A stretch of 64,000 nt of DNA, taken from assembly GCA_043228905.1 (NCBI GenBank), contig JBHGNT010000014.1, positions 5,146,001 through 5,210,000 of the forward strand, given 5' to 3'. This DNA comes from Azolla caroliniana. Lineage: Eukaryota; Polypodiophyta. Position numbers and translations under genes: made by a program. A model generated the notes under the pieces. That model saw only the letters and a list, made by a program, of their open reading frames with translations. It made no database searches and had not been told where the DNA came from. This document shows, piece after piece, positions 1 through 11,357 of the stretch (position 1 is the first letter of the stretch; each line of letters opens with the position of its first letter).

Positions 1-2487
1 TTGAAGACCAGGAGTCTTGCTGGTTCTTTCGGCTTCAATTTTATCCAACTGGACGGAAGTGCCTATATCATTTTTGTCGAATTCTTGCATAATACGTTGA
101 ATTTCTTCTCTATAAAATGCCGCAATTTCGTCCATATCTTTCATGATATCCTCTTGGATATTGTCAATATCCTTTTGTGCCATTTTAAAAAAACCTACAC
201 CTTGGACCTGACGGTTATTTTTGTCGGCACGCAATAACTGTAATTCCGCCGCTTGTGCCGTCCATAACTTCCATCCTTGCGCAAGGGATTCATCGATCAT
301 TTTCTTTGCTAGGTTTCGATGTTTCCCTATGATGCGTTGCACTTTGTCCTTAGTGATGCTTGCGACGAATTGAGCGGCTTGCAACTCTTTCCGTAAATCC
401 GTAATAGTGGCTCGGTTTTCACTTTCAGCCCGCATTAGTTTGGATTCGACTACATATATGTCCAGCCGCCTTTGTTCCGATATCTTCCGAATTTCGTTCA
501 GTTGTTGTTCGAATGCCGATTTCTCTTTGCTCCATTCCTCCTGGTGTTCCGTAATTCTTCTGTTGACTTCTTCAAGACTCCGCTCTTTTTCTGTCAATTG
601 ACTTTCCTGTGACACTATATACCTTTCGAATTCCTCAATTTGTTCGGTATATGTATGATTGGCTGTCTTAGCTTCTTCCAGATTTTTCTGTAATTCGTTT
701 ATTAATTGATTTTTTTCTTCGAGAACTTTGTATTGGCCATTCTGAATGGTTTCTATTTGTTTTTCTAATTCTGTAGTTTGAAATACAGCATTGTTGGCCC
801 TTGTTGTTTCTGCTTGACGTGCTTTCTCAGCGTCCTCCAATTTCTACTGCCATTCTGACTCCGACGCCATAGGTCGTTCCTGTGTTTCCCATTTGTTTAG
901 ACTTTCTTTTAGTTCTTTATTTTCTGTCTGTATGTTACAAAACTGACGTTTCAGCACCTCCGCCGATGCTGATACACTTTTGTATCTTTCAGCCATATCA
1001 CTGGCTGCTTTGCGTGCCGTTTCATATTCTCTATGAATTTCGACCAGTGCTTCATGTAATGGTGGCATTTCAATAGCCTCCCCTCTATTCTGTGCATTTC
1101 TTTTCCGGCCGATTTTCTCTATCTCTGCTTTTTCTTGAGGTTCCAACACTCCTCGTAAGGCCTTCTGTATCATTATTCGGTCATTATGTTCTTGAGCCAG
1201 CCGTTCTGATACTTCTGTCAATCTTCTAGCCAACCATTCAACCAGTTCGTATGAAGTTCCGAACTGTAAAATGGCAGCTAATTCATGTGCTGTTGGTGGA
1301 ATATCCAAGCACCCATGTGCTTCCCGAATTGCTACTTTTGAAGATTGTCCTTATTGAAGTTGTGTCGAAACGCTCTCATTCCCTGGTTTTATTACTTCTG
1401 CTACTACAGGCGTATTCGAATTTTCCTTTGTGCATTGCCTTTTCGGTGCTGACCCATCACTGTTTTCTGGTTGGAATTGCCGATTAGCCTTTTGTTTAAC
1501 CCTTGTCCTTTGTCGCATCTTCTCTGCTTGTTGTCGATTTTCTGTCGGCTGCTGCTTGTTTATCAAATGGTCAACTGTTTCTTGTTCGGCTGCTGGTTGC
1601 CTGTTTTCGGAATTCTCTGGTCTTGGTGGTTCCGACTGAGGCATATCCGTTTGTATATTATCGGCATGTGCCGATTCTTCCTCTATCCATTCTTCATGTG
1701 CTACCTGTCGGTGTCTTCGAGGTGCTTGTACTATCGGTGGTCTTCTTGACTAAACAGGAGTTTCCGATTCTTGAATCGGAAACAATACCGATAGCCAACG
1801 ACCAAAAATTTGCTTCATTGGTTTTCCTGTTTTTACCCCTTGTAGCTGCTCTCTCAGAGCTTCCCCCGACAATAGTGGCTAGTTGAAATCCTCTTTTTCG
1901 TATGCGGCTATGATAAACCCAGCCCTTTTTTTCGGCATACAATAAAAACGGGGACTGACAAATCCCACCTCTAGTAAAAATCTAGCCACTTCATGGAAAA
2001 ACTCATCCCGACCTCCATAAGTCTGATATGCTTTTGCCGAGGGTGAGTATTCCCCGAAATACGATTGGAGTGCTTCTGATGAAGGTTTTTTAACTGCCTC
2101 AAAGCCTCCTCTTGGCATCTGTAATGCATTTCGTATTTTCTTTGTGGTGACCTTGGTGATGTCTAATTGTTGTACCAATTCTTCCGCCTGCGGATGAGGT
2201 TCCGCTTCTGCTACTTTGATGAAACCTTGTAAGTTTCTCTCATGAAGCCACAGTCGCAATTCTTCAGACACAGGAATCGGCATGACTTCTGTGTTTGCTT
2301 GTTCTGAATCACTTGTCGATGACGTTTGGAGATCTCCACAACTTCTGTAGCGATGAAAATCAGAAAAACAGAGTTTGGGCGAGCTAGGGCACGAAGGCTC
2401 AGAATGTTTCGAGATCTGCACTCGTTTCTGTTGCTTTGGCGACACAGAAGATACAGAAATATGCTTTAAAGATATTAACTTATGCAT
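1..2487 (-). pseudogene. ORF3 of element A: conserved coiled-coil protein downstream of pol
   Basis: A single frame on the minus strand runs from an ATG at 2487 to the window edge (over 820 codons), broken only by stops at 1879, 1750, 1351 and 844. The N-terminal globular block (about 2290-1900) contains WLHERNLQGF, YFGEYSPSAKAYQTYGG and FYCMPKKRAGFIIAAYE. Element B has the matching WLRQHGLEGF, YFGEYSLASKAYRTQGG and PPYMPQNRACLMIATYE. A charged, Gln-rich linker follows. After it come several hundred residues of Lys/Glu-rich heptad-like sequence, and a C-terminal block near 300-1 with AAELQLLRADKNNRQ. I see no signal peptide or membrane segment, so this is not an obvious envelope protein. The function is unknown. 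Confidence 0.75.
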
Positions 2488-2651
2488 TATGACTAAAGAA
2501 TAGTAATTGCTATTAATGTAGGAATTAATTAGTATTAACTCTACGTGTAGTGGTTGTACCACTTACTAATAATCATGCAATTCCTCTTCCTATTTATAGT
2601 CGATTCAGACTGTTATGGCAAGATTCTATTTCTGCATTTTTATTTTTATTT

Positions 2652-5600
2652 TTATTCTTCCGTTTGAATAAACGGGTTTACCGGCATATCTCCCAAATAC
2701 GGTTTAAGCCGGAATCCATTTACCCATTTCGGTAAAACCTCTCCGGTTAATGATCCCAGCTGATACATACCATTTTTACTATTAATTATCCATACTGGAC
2801 CTGTCCATCTATACCGAAGTTTCCCAGGCATAAGTCCCATTTTCGTCTGGAATACCAATACCGGTTTCCCAATTTCGAATTGCTCTTCCGATTTCCTTCG
2901 ATGTCGATTTACGAATGCCTTGATTTGTTTCTGCTTGTGTTCTAGTGCTGACATTGATTGAATCCGTTCTTCTTCTAATACTAATAAAGCCTCTTTGCGT
3001 ATCTGCTCCGATTCTATTTCATTTAACTTATTCGTCGCTTGGATACGAAGTGTCGGAATTTGAAATTCGATCGGCATAACAGCTTCAAGTCCGAATGCCA
3101 TTCGAAAAGGTGTTGATTTAATGGATGTTTTGTACGAAGTACGATATGCCCATAATGCACTATTTAACTTTTGATCCCAATCAGTACGATTTTCATTCAC
3201 TATCTTCTTTAAAATTGTTTGAATTGTTTTATTTGTCGATTCTGCCAATCCATTAGCTTGGGGATAGTAAGGCGTACTTTTCTTATGAACTACGGCATAA
3301 TAATTAGTTAATTCATGAATTAACTTGTTAATAAAATGAGTGCCTTGATCGCTTACCAATTCTATTGGGCAACCGAATCGACACCATATATTTTCATACA
3401 GGAATTTTGCTCTGGATGCTGCTGTATTGTCTCTGAGAGCTTTTGCTTCAACCCATTTTGTGCAATAGTCAGTCGCAATTATGATATATCGATTACCGGT
3501 TCTTGCAGCTGCTGGTTTGAATGGGCCAACAAAATCTAAGCCCCATTTCTGAAATGGCTCAAGAGGTAAAACCGGTTGAAAAGGCATTCGATCCTTTTCG
3601 GTCGGTTGCCCCATTCTTTGACACAAATCGCATTTCTTACAATATTCGTTAGCATCTTTCATCACCGTTGGCCACCATAACCCGCTATTCCATATTTTTC
3701 TGGCTGTTGCTTCTCCTGCGTAATGACCGCCAGCAATTCCACAATGTGACTCTGTTAATATGGCTAATTTTTCAAATTTCCGTACTGCCCTTCGCCATAT
3801 TCCATCCGCTCCTTTATGATACAACATGTCATTAAATAAACAAAAATTTCGACTTCGTACTGCAATTCTTTTTCTTTCATCTGTCGACATGTGTTCGCCC
3901 GGAATTCCTGTTGATAGAAATATCGTCATTTCGGAAATCCATTCATCCTCTTTTTCCTCATTCATTTCTTGTGCTTTTACTGTCTCAACCCGAAATAATT
4001 GAGTATCTGGAAAATCATCTTTAACACCAACCGCTTCTTCTTCAGATTCAAGCCGACTGAGATAGTCAGCAATCGCGTGCTGTGCTCCTGGTCGATGTAT
4101 AATGTCGAATTCAAACTCTTGAAGCAATAACGTCCATCTGGCTAACTTGCCTGTCAATTCTTGTTTGGAAACTAGATACAGTAGAGCCGAATGATCCACA
4201 TGAAATGTAAATTTCTTACCCAAAAGGTAATGTCGAAATTTGTTCACACTATATATCATTCCCAAAGCTTCTCTTTCGGTTGTTGAATAGTTTCTTTCGG
4301 CCGACGAAAGTTTTCTACTGGCATAGTATACCGGCCTATACCAGTTTGGTTCGGATAATTGCATTAAAGCACTGCCTATGGCAATGTCCGACGCATCGAC
4401 GAAAACATGAAATGGTTTGTTCCAGTCCGGTGGTTGGACTACCGGAACCTTTGTCAGCATCTTCTTGAGACATTCGTATGCATCTTGTTCTATACTTGTC
4501 CATATAAAAGGAACTTTGTGTACTGCTGTGTGTAACGGAATAGCAATGTCTGCTAGATATCTCGTCATTCTACTGTGCCACCGAATTTGACCCAAAAATC
4601 TACTTAGAGCTTTAGCATTTGTCGGTGGTGTTGCCTCAATAATTGCTTTAACTTTGTCTGGGTCCACTGCAATCCCTTCTTGACTGACAATATGCCCAAG
4701 TAACGTACCACTCATTACTCCGAATGCGCATTTGGCTGGATTTAAGCTAAGACGCCCTTTTCGACATTTCTCTAAACATAGCCGTAAATGCTCAAAATGA
4801 TCAGCTTTCCGACTATATACCGCAAAATCATCTAAAAACACCTGCATGAAAGCTGGAATATATTCCCCGAATATTTCCTGTATTACCCGCTGAAATGTAG
4901 CTGGAGCTGTTTTTAAACCGAACATCATTACTACTGCCACAAAGACACCCCATTCTGTGACAAAAGTTGTCTTTTCCTGATCTTCCGGATTCATCCGTAC
5001 TTGGTTGTACCCACTGAACCCATCCAAGAAACTATAAATTTCATGTCCAGCTACTGCATCTAATATCCCATCTGTGAATGGCAACGGAAACGCATCCGTA
5101 ATTGTCGCTGCATTCAATTTTCTGTAATCCACACATACGCGAATTTTCCCATTCTTTTTCGGGACTACTACTATCGGACTCAGCCATGTTGATTTTTTGA
5201 CGGGTCGAATAAATCCTACTTTTAAGAGTTTATCGATTTCTTCTTTTACTTTGATAGCATAATTCGGATTCAACCTGTACCTGCGTTGTTGTACTGGCTT
5301 TGCATCTTTATGCAAATTGATTTGATGTTGACAAAAAGCGGGATCCAGACCTTTCATATCGTCAAACGACCATGCAAAAACATCTTTATATTGTAATAGT
5401 AATGTTGTTAATGTCCGTTTGTCATTTTCCGCCAAATCTCTAGCAATCAAGATTGTTTTTCTTTCACCATCCTCTACTCCTGCCAAATCGATCTCCTCTA
5501 ATGCTGAGGCTTGCACTCTCTGAGATACCTTCATTTCCTTATCTGTAGCTTCTTGTTGCATTCGTATTTCTTTCATTGTTTGCTCATCTATTGGCACTTC

Positions 5601-5904
5601 TTCGTGTGAGTCTACATATGGTGTTAATGCTTGCAAAATATCTACCTCAAATAGAGGGATCATTTTCTGATTATCATTAAAATACTGACTTTCTTCTTCC
5701 TCGTCCAATCCTTCCATCATATTAACTGCTTCTGCATGTACAGGTAAACTCTGTTTGCTTGTTGTCACTTTGTTGTGCGTTGGAATCCTGACCTTAGTTT
5801 TTCCTTTCCTAAATGTTAGCACATTTTGTTTCCAATTTTGTTTGATATTAGCTGTCTTTAACCATGGTCTCCCCAATAACAAGGGGTATGCTCCCTGTGT
5901 TTCT
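2652..5904 (-). pseudogene. pol of element A: protease C-terminus, RT, RNase H, integrase
   Basis: This is an uninterrupted frame of more than 1,000 codons from the D insertion point to a stop at 2652. Visible parts in order: the protease tail (GAYPLLLGRPWL); RT with VCVDYRKLN and the catalytic FLDDF near 4824-4838; RNase H with FVDASD and STTEREALGM; the integrase zinc-binding HHCC region (KKCDLCQRMG) near 3610-3640; and the integrase core with LDFVGPF and SDQGTHF. It ends in a C-terminal domain of GKPVLVFQTKMG type. The frame is intact after the insertion, so pol was probably functional until element D split it. An antisense frame in D's LTR is fused upstream by chance. Confidence 0.9.
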
Positions 5905-6573
5905 TGTTGGGATTTCGGTCCCTCCGGATGGGATGTCCGGAGATGAATGACGGCAAGCCCGGAGGCTGTTACGGAACCGTATGATGAAGAGTACCCGGCA
6001 TGAAGCCGGATGAAGAGTACCCGGTTTTGAAGCCGGATGAAGAGTACCCGGTTACGGAGCCGGAGACTGAAGACCCCGGTTACGGAGCCGGATGACGCAT
6101 GTACCCGGAGAGAGATCCGGATGCGGGGACATATCTGTGAATATGTTTGCCAAGGGCCCTTGAGGCTATATTTGTAAATAGCCCGAAAGTCATATGTGTA
6201 TAAATATGACTTAGGGCAAACAGTTTTGTTGTTGCTCATTTTTTTCTGTTTTCCACTAAGAGGGAGCGAAGTGAGAGCAGCCGAGAGAGAGTGAGAGAGA
6301 AGGAGGAAGGAAGAGGTCGACGCCTCTGTGTAATACCGCCGCCTGTGGCGAGGACAGCGAGCTCAAGGTCGTCGCCTTGCAGCTCGCCATTGTACATTCC
6401 CGCGTATAGTGATAGTTGAAGTCTTGCACTCCCGTGGTTTTTCCCATTTAGGGTTTTCCACGTAAAACATCCAGTGTGCCCTTCTCTCTATTGTTTTTCG
6501 TGCATTGTTGTATTTCCCGTTTTCTGTGAATCGATCCTGTTCCTCGGTTGTGGCCGAGCACGGAATTCCGACA
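5905..6573 (+). repeat. 5' LTR of element D
   Basis: Begins TGTTGGG and ends GACA. A TATA box (TATAAATA) lies at 6199-6206. The first third contains a short direct-repeat cluster (about 5985-6075) built on GATGAAGAGTACCCGG with spacing near 25 bp. A related LTR is found in element C, and a remnant near 47440-47700. Confidence 0.95.
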
Positions 6574-6576
6574 AAG

Positions 6577-6588
6577 TGGTATCAGAGC
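6577..6588 (+). promoter_or_regulatory. Primer-binding site of element D (initiator tRNA-Met)
   Basis: TGGTATCAGAGC lies three bases after the end of the 5' LTR. It matches the usual plant copia primer-binding site complementary to the 3' end of initiator methionine tRNA. Confidence 0.92.
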
Positions 6589-6604
6589 GACGGTAACACA
6601 GAAA

Positions 6605-9600
6605 ATGGAAGGCGGCAGCAGCGGGCAGCCGGGGATGATGGTGCTGAATGCGCAGAACTACGCCGACTGGAAGATAAAGATGGAGGATCTGCTCATTGTT
6701 CGGGACCTGTATGAACCGATCGACAGGTCGGAAATACCCAAGGGGGTACTTGAGACGGAGTGGAGGCTTCTGAACCGGAAAGCCGTTGCAACCATTCGGC
6801 AATACGTCGACGTGAGCGTTCTACAACACGTGGCGAACGACACCAACGCATATGAGATGTGGAGGAAGCTGTCGGGCCTCTACGAGAGGAAGAATGCGTT
6901 GAACCGGACCTCCCTGATGAGAAAGATAGTGAACCTCAAGTACCGGGACGGCGAGAGTATGGTGGAACACGTAAGCACGTTCATGGGATTCGTGAACCAG
7001 CTTGCGGCGATCAAGTTCCCGTTGGAGGATGCAATGCAAGCCATCATCCTGATGTGTACATTGCCGGACAGCTGGGAGAACTTGGTGGTGACTCTCAGCA
7101 CCTCCTGCACCGAAGATAACTTGTCCCTACAAACGGTAAAGACAAGTATTTTGAACGAAGAAGCGCGTCGGAGAGATAAAGAACCGGCCTCCGACTCGAA
7201 GGCGCTGCTTACCGAATCGGAACGGGGAAGACAATGGAACCGGAGTCCGCAAAGACGGGAGAAGTCGGGGACCCGGTCGCAGTCAAGAGGAAGACCCACA
7301 TGCTTCCACTGTGGGAAGCCGGGGCACTTCCGGAAGAATTGTCGGCATTACCGAAAAGACAACGGAGCCGACGACACCGATTCGAAGAAGTCACCGGAGA
7401 GAAACGGTGCATACCGGGGAGCCACGGACCGGAGAGGTCCGGATCGGCGAGGGCAGGACCGGAAAGGAACGACGGCACTCGCGGCAAGTGAGGAAGAAAT
7501 CATGCTCATCACCGAAGAAGGTGAGCTAAACATTGCCGGCGATGAGACGACCTGGGTGGTCGATTCCGGAGCGTCGTTCCACCTGACCCCGGAAAGAAGA
7601 TACTTCTCATCCTACACAGCCGGTGAGCATGGCTGTGTTCGGATGGGAAATGAAGGTACGTGCCGGATCGCCGGCATAGGAGACGTGTGGTTGACAACCT
7701 CGACCGGATGTAAAATGCTGCTGAAGGATGTCCGACACGTTCCGGAGGTTCGATTGAACCTGATTTCGGCCGGGAGGCTAGACGATGAAGGCTACACAGG
7801 TAGCATCCGGAACGGCGTAATGAAGTTCAGCAAGGGGAGCCTGATAGTGGCTCGGGCCCGAAAAGTCAACACACTGTACCTGATGAATGCCCGGTTATGT
7901 CCGGAAGAGCTGAATGTGGCAGCCGACACTGCCGGTGAGCTGTGGCACAAAAGACTGTGCCACATGAGTGAGAAGGGGATGAAGAGGCTTGCAGAAGAAA
8001 ACCTTATTCCAGTGAAGCATGTGCACCTGGAGAATTGCACCGATTGCCTGGCCGGTAAGCAGAACCGAACCTCCTTCCACTCAAGGCCACCGACGAGACG
8101 TAGCGCACCATTGGAGTTGGTGCACACTGATGTGTGTCAGGTAGAAACGAAGTCGCATGGCGGAGCCCAGTACTTCGTGACTTTCATTGATGATCACAGC
8201 CGGAAGCTGTGGACGGCACCGTTGAAGACAAAGGACCAAGTGTTGTCCGTCTTCAAAGAACTCCACGCGAGAGTGGAAAGAGAATCCGGCAAGAAGCTGA
8301 AAGCGATACGAGCGGATAACGGAGGAGAATACCGGGGGCAGTTCGCGGAGTACTGTCGCTCGAAGGGAATCCGGCTCGAGTTTACTGTGCCGAAGACGCC
8401 GGAACTGAACGGGCTGGCCGAGAGGATGAACCGGACCATAATGGAGAGGGTCCGGAGTATGCTAGCGCATGCGAAATTACCCAAGGGGTTTTGGGCTGAG
8501 GCGATGTCGACGGCGACATACGTGATAAATAGATCACCCTCAGTACCTTTGGACGGAGACACGCCGCAGAGAGTGTGGACCGGTAGGGAAGTATCCTACC
8601 GGCATCTGAAGGTGTTCGGGTGCCTCGCATATGTGCATGTGGCTAAGGACCGGAGAGGAAAGCTAGATCCAAAGACCCGGCCATGCATATTCCTCGGTTA
8701 CGGCGATGACGAGTTCGGCTACCGAGTATGGGACCCGGTCGACAAGAAGATATTCCGGAGTCGTGATATCATCTTCATGGAGAACAAGACACTTGCCGAC
8801 TGGGAGTCGGAGAAGAAGATGAAGAGCTCCAAGTCGACCGGTGAGGATCAACTCTACGAGGAGCAGTCCCGACCGGCAAGAGACCGGTTAGCACTCGAGG
8901 ATCCGGCCGAAGACGGTGAAGAAGCAGAACCGGCCGAAGAAGATGAAAATGATACCGGAACCGGCCCCGATCCCGAAATGGATTCGGATGAAGAAGAATC
9001 GGAAGAACCGGTTACCGAAGCTCCGGAACGGAGATATCCTCTAAGAGAGAGAAGGGCCCCCCGGAGATTTCCGGAACCAGAGCACGTGCTGCTAACCGAC
9101 GAAGGGGAGCCGGAGAGCTTTGAAGAAGCAAAGCATGACACCCAGAGCCGCAGGTGGTTGAGTGCCATGCAGGACGAGATGGATTCCCTGCATGAGAACC
9201 ACACATATGAACTTGTGGAGTTGCCGAAAGGAAAGCGGGCACTTCGAAACAAGTGGGTGTTCAAGCTGAAACCGGGAGATGCCGGAAACCCCCCGAGATA
9301 CAAAGCCAGGATCGTGGTGAAGGGGTTTCAGCAGAAGAAGGGCGTCGACTTCGACGAGATATTTGCCCCGGTTGTGAAGATGACCTCCATCCGGACGGTG
9401 CTGAGCATAGCGGCAAGCATGGACCTCGAGGTAGAACAGATGGACGTGAAGACGGCATTCCTTCACGGTGACCTCGAAGAAGAGATCTACATGCAGCAAC
9501 CGGAAGGATTCGAGAAGAAAGGGAAGGAGCACCTGGTATGCCGGTTGAAGAAGAGCCTTTACGGACTGAAGCAGGCTCCCCGGCAATGGTACCGGAAGTT

Positions 9601-10510
9601 CGACTCCTTCATGACCGACGAAGGGTACCACAAAACGCAGTCTGATCACTGCGTGTTTGTGAAGAAGTTCGAAGGAGGAGACTCTCTAATACTCCTCCTG
9701 TACGTGGACGACATGTTGATCGTCGGACGGGACCAGGTCAAGATACGGGCGCTGAAGAAAGCGCTTCACCGAACCTTCTCAATGAAGGACCTGGGTCCGG
9801 CGAGGCAAATACTAGGGATGCACATCATCCGGGACCGGAAGAAGAAGCAGTTGTGGCTGTCACAGGAGAAGTACGTGACAAAGGTGCTTCACCGGTTCAA
9901 CATGTCGGAAGCAAGACCGGTCGGGTCAACCCTCCCGGCAAACTGCAAGTTGTCCAGCAAGCAAAGCCCCAAGACAAAGGCTGAGAAGGAGGACATGATG
10001 AAAGTACCATATGCCTCTGCCGTCGGAAGCTTGATGTACGCAATGGTGTGTACAAGACCGGACATAGGATATGCAGTTGGAGTGGTGAGCCGGTACATGA
10101 GCAATCCCGGCAAAGAGCACTGGAACGCGGTCAAGTGGATACTCCGATACCTGAAGGGTACGACAAACGTGTGCCTCCGATTTGGCTCCGGTAAGCCCGA
10201 ATTCGACGGCTTTACCGATTCGGATATGTCGGCTGATGCAGATACCAGCCGGTCCACATCAGGGTATGTGATGACGTATGCAGGTGGAGCTGTTTCGTGG
10301 CAGTCGAGGTTGCAGAAGACGGTTGCGCTGTCAACCACGGAGGCGGAGTACATGGCGGCTGTTGAAGCCGGCAAGGAAATAATATGGATGAAGGACTTCA
10401 TTAGAGAGCTCGGTATCCGGCAGGAGGAGTACCGACTCTACTGCGATAGTCTGAGTGCCATCCACCTTGCGAAGAACGCGGCCTACCATTCCCGGACGAA
10501 ACACATCTAG
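6605..10510 (+). CDS. gag-pol polyprotein of copia element D, ending 55 codons early
   Basis: The ATG at 6605 is the first after the primer-binding site. One open frame of 1,301 codons encodes a copia gag (NYADWKIKMEDLL), a CCHC knuckle CFHCGKPGHFRKNC at about residue 233, and the protease motif VVDSGAS at about residue 319. Next come GAG-pre-integrase (LWHKRLCHMS), the integrase core (HTDVC, ADNGGEY), RT with catalytic YVDDM at about residue 1033, and RNase H (STTEAEYMA). A TAG at 10508-10510 replaces the position after KHI, which is normally Asp in this family. The same frame then stays open for 55 codons to TGA at 10676-10678. Apart from this one nonsense codon the polyprotein looks complete; the lost tail includes the conserved end of RNase H. 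Confidence 0.93.
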   Translation: MEGGSSGQPGMMVLNAQNYADWKIKMEDLLIVRDLYEPIDRSEIPKGVLETEWRLLNRKAVATIRQYVDVSVLQHVANDTNAYEMWRKLSGLYERKNALNRTSLMRKIVNLKYRDGESMVEHVSTFMGFVNQLAAIKFPLEDAMQAIILMCTLPDSWENLVVTLSTSCTEDNLSLQTVKTSILNEEARRRDKEPASDSKALLTESERGRQWNRSPQRREKSGTRSQSRGRPTCFHCGKPGHFRKNCRHYRKDNGADDTDSKKSPERNGAYRGATDRRGPDRRGQDRKGTTALAASEEEIMLITEEGELNIAGDETTWVVDSGASFHLTPERRYFSSYTAGEHGCVRMGNEGTCRIAGIGDVWLTTSTGCKMLLKDVRHVPEVRLNLISAGRLDDEGYTGSIRNGVMKFSKGSLIVARARKVNTLYLMNARLCPEELNVAADTAGELWHKRLCHMSEKGMKRLAEENLIPVKHVHLENCTDCLAGKQNRTSFHSRPPTRRSAPLELVHTDVCQVETKSHGGAQYFVTFIDDHSRKLWTAPLKTKDQVLSVFKELHARVERESGKKLKAIRADNGGEYRGQFAEYCRSKGIRLEFTVPKTPELNGLAERMNRTIMERVRSMLAHAKLPKGFWAEAMSTATYVINRSPSVPLDGDTPQRVWTGREVSYRHLKVFGCLAYVHVAKDRRGKLDPKTRPCIFLGYGDDEFGYRVWDPVDKKIFRSRDIIFMENKTLADWESEKKMKSSKSTGEDQLYEEQSRPARDRLALEDPAEDGEEAEPAEEDENDTGTGPDPEMDSDEEESEEPVTEAPERRYPLRERRAPRRFPEPEHVLLTDEGEPESFEEAKHDTQSRRWLSAMQDEMDSLHENHTYELVELPKGKRALRNKWVFKLKPGDAGNPPRYKARIVVKGFQQKKGVDFDEIFAPVVKMTSIRTVLSIAASMDLEVEQMDVKTAFLHGDLEEEIYMQQPEGFEKKGKEHLVCRLKKSLYGLKQAPRQWYRKFDSFMTDEGYHKTQSDHCVFVKKFEGGDSLILLLYVDDMLIVGRDQVKIRALKKALHRTFSMKDLGPARQILGMHIIRDRKKKQLWLSQEKYVTKVLHRFNMSEARPVGSTLPANCKLSSKQSPKTKAEKEDMMKVPYASAVGSLMYAMVCTRPDIGYAVGVVSRYMSNPGKEHWNAVKWILRYLKGTTNVCLRFGSGKPEFDGFTDSDMSADADTSRSTSGYVMTYAGGAVSWQSRLQKTVALSTTEAEYMAAVEAGKEIIWMKDFIRELGIRQEEYRLYCDSLSAIHLAKNAAYHSRTKHI

Positions 10511-10688
10511 CGTAGATACCACTGGATCCGGGAAAGAATAGAAGACAAGGAGTTCGTGCTGACGAAGATCCACACGGACGAGAACGGGTCGGATATGCTG
10601 ACCAAGGTGCTCACACCCGACAAGCTGGAAGCATGCCGGAAGAGGATCGGGTTGGAGAGACATCCCATGCCGAAGTGAAGGGGGAGTT

Positions 10689-11357
10689 TGTTGGGATTTC
10701 GGTCCCTCCGGATGGGATGTCCGGAGATGAATGACGGCAAGCCCGGAGGCTGTTACGGAACCGTATGATGAAGAGTACCCGGCATGAAGCCGGATGAAGA
10801 GTACCCGGTTTTGAAGCCGGATGAAGAGTACCCGGTTACGGAGCCGGAGACTGAAGACCCCGGTTACGGAGCCGGATGACGCATGTACCCGGAGAGAGAT
10901 CCGGATGCGGGGACATATCTGTGAATATGTTTGCCAAGGGCCCTTGAGGCTATATTTGTAAATAGCTCGAAAGTCATATGTGTATAAATATGACTTAGGG
11001 CAAACAGTTTTGTTGTTGCTCATTTTTTTCTGTTTTCCACTAAGAGGGAGCGAAGTGAGAGCAGCCGAGAGAGAGTGAGAGAGAAGGAGGAAGGAAGAGG
11101 TCGACGCCTCTGTGTAATACCGCCGCCTGTGGCGAGGACAGCGAGCTCAAGGTCGTCGCCTTGCAGCTCGCCATTGTACATTCCCGCGTATAGTGATAGT
11201 TGGAGTCTTGCACTCCCGTGGTTTTTCCCATTTAGGGTTTTCCACGTAAAACATCCAGTGTGCCCTTCTCTCTATTGTTTTTCGTGCATTGTTGTATTTC
11301 CCGTTTTCTGTGAATCGATCCTGTTCCTCGGTTGTGGCCGAGCACGGAATTCCGACA
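10689..11357 (+). repeat. 3' LTR of element D
   Basis: Same 669-bp sequence as the 5' LTR except T for C at 10967 and G for A at 11203. It is immediately followed by the target duplication TTTCT at 11358-11362. The TATA box is at 10983-10990. Confidence 0.95.

Larger units (their letters stand above)
5905..11357 (+). mobile_element. Ty1/copia element D, complete and very young
   Basis: The two LTRs (5905-6573 and 10689-11357) are each 669 bp, run TGTTGGG...CCGACA, and differ at only two positions I can find (6183/10967 and 6419/11203). The 5-bp target duplication TTTCT flanks the element (5900-5904 and 11358-11362). The primer-binding site TGGTATCAGAGC, complementary to initiator tRNA-Met, lies at 6577-6588. 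A polypurine tract (AAGGGGGAG) precedes the 3' LTR. Domain order gag-PR-IN-RT-RH is that of Ty1/copia. It is inserted, in opposite orientation, in the protease region of gypsy element A. Confidence 0.97.

Noticed and set aside
6548-6604. Start of D's polyprotein inside the primer-binding region
   Set aside because: The first codon there is TTG and it overlaps the primer-binding site; ATG 6605 fits copia gag.
8854-9303. Ser-rich minus-strand frame inside element D
   Set aside because: Shadow of the acidic integrase linker on the coding strand.
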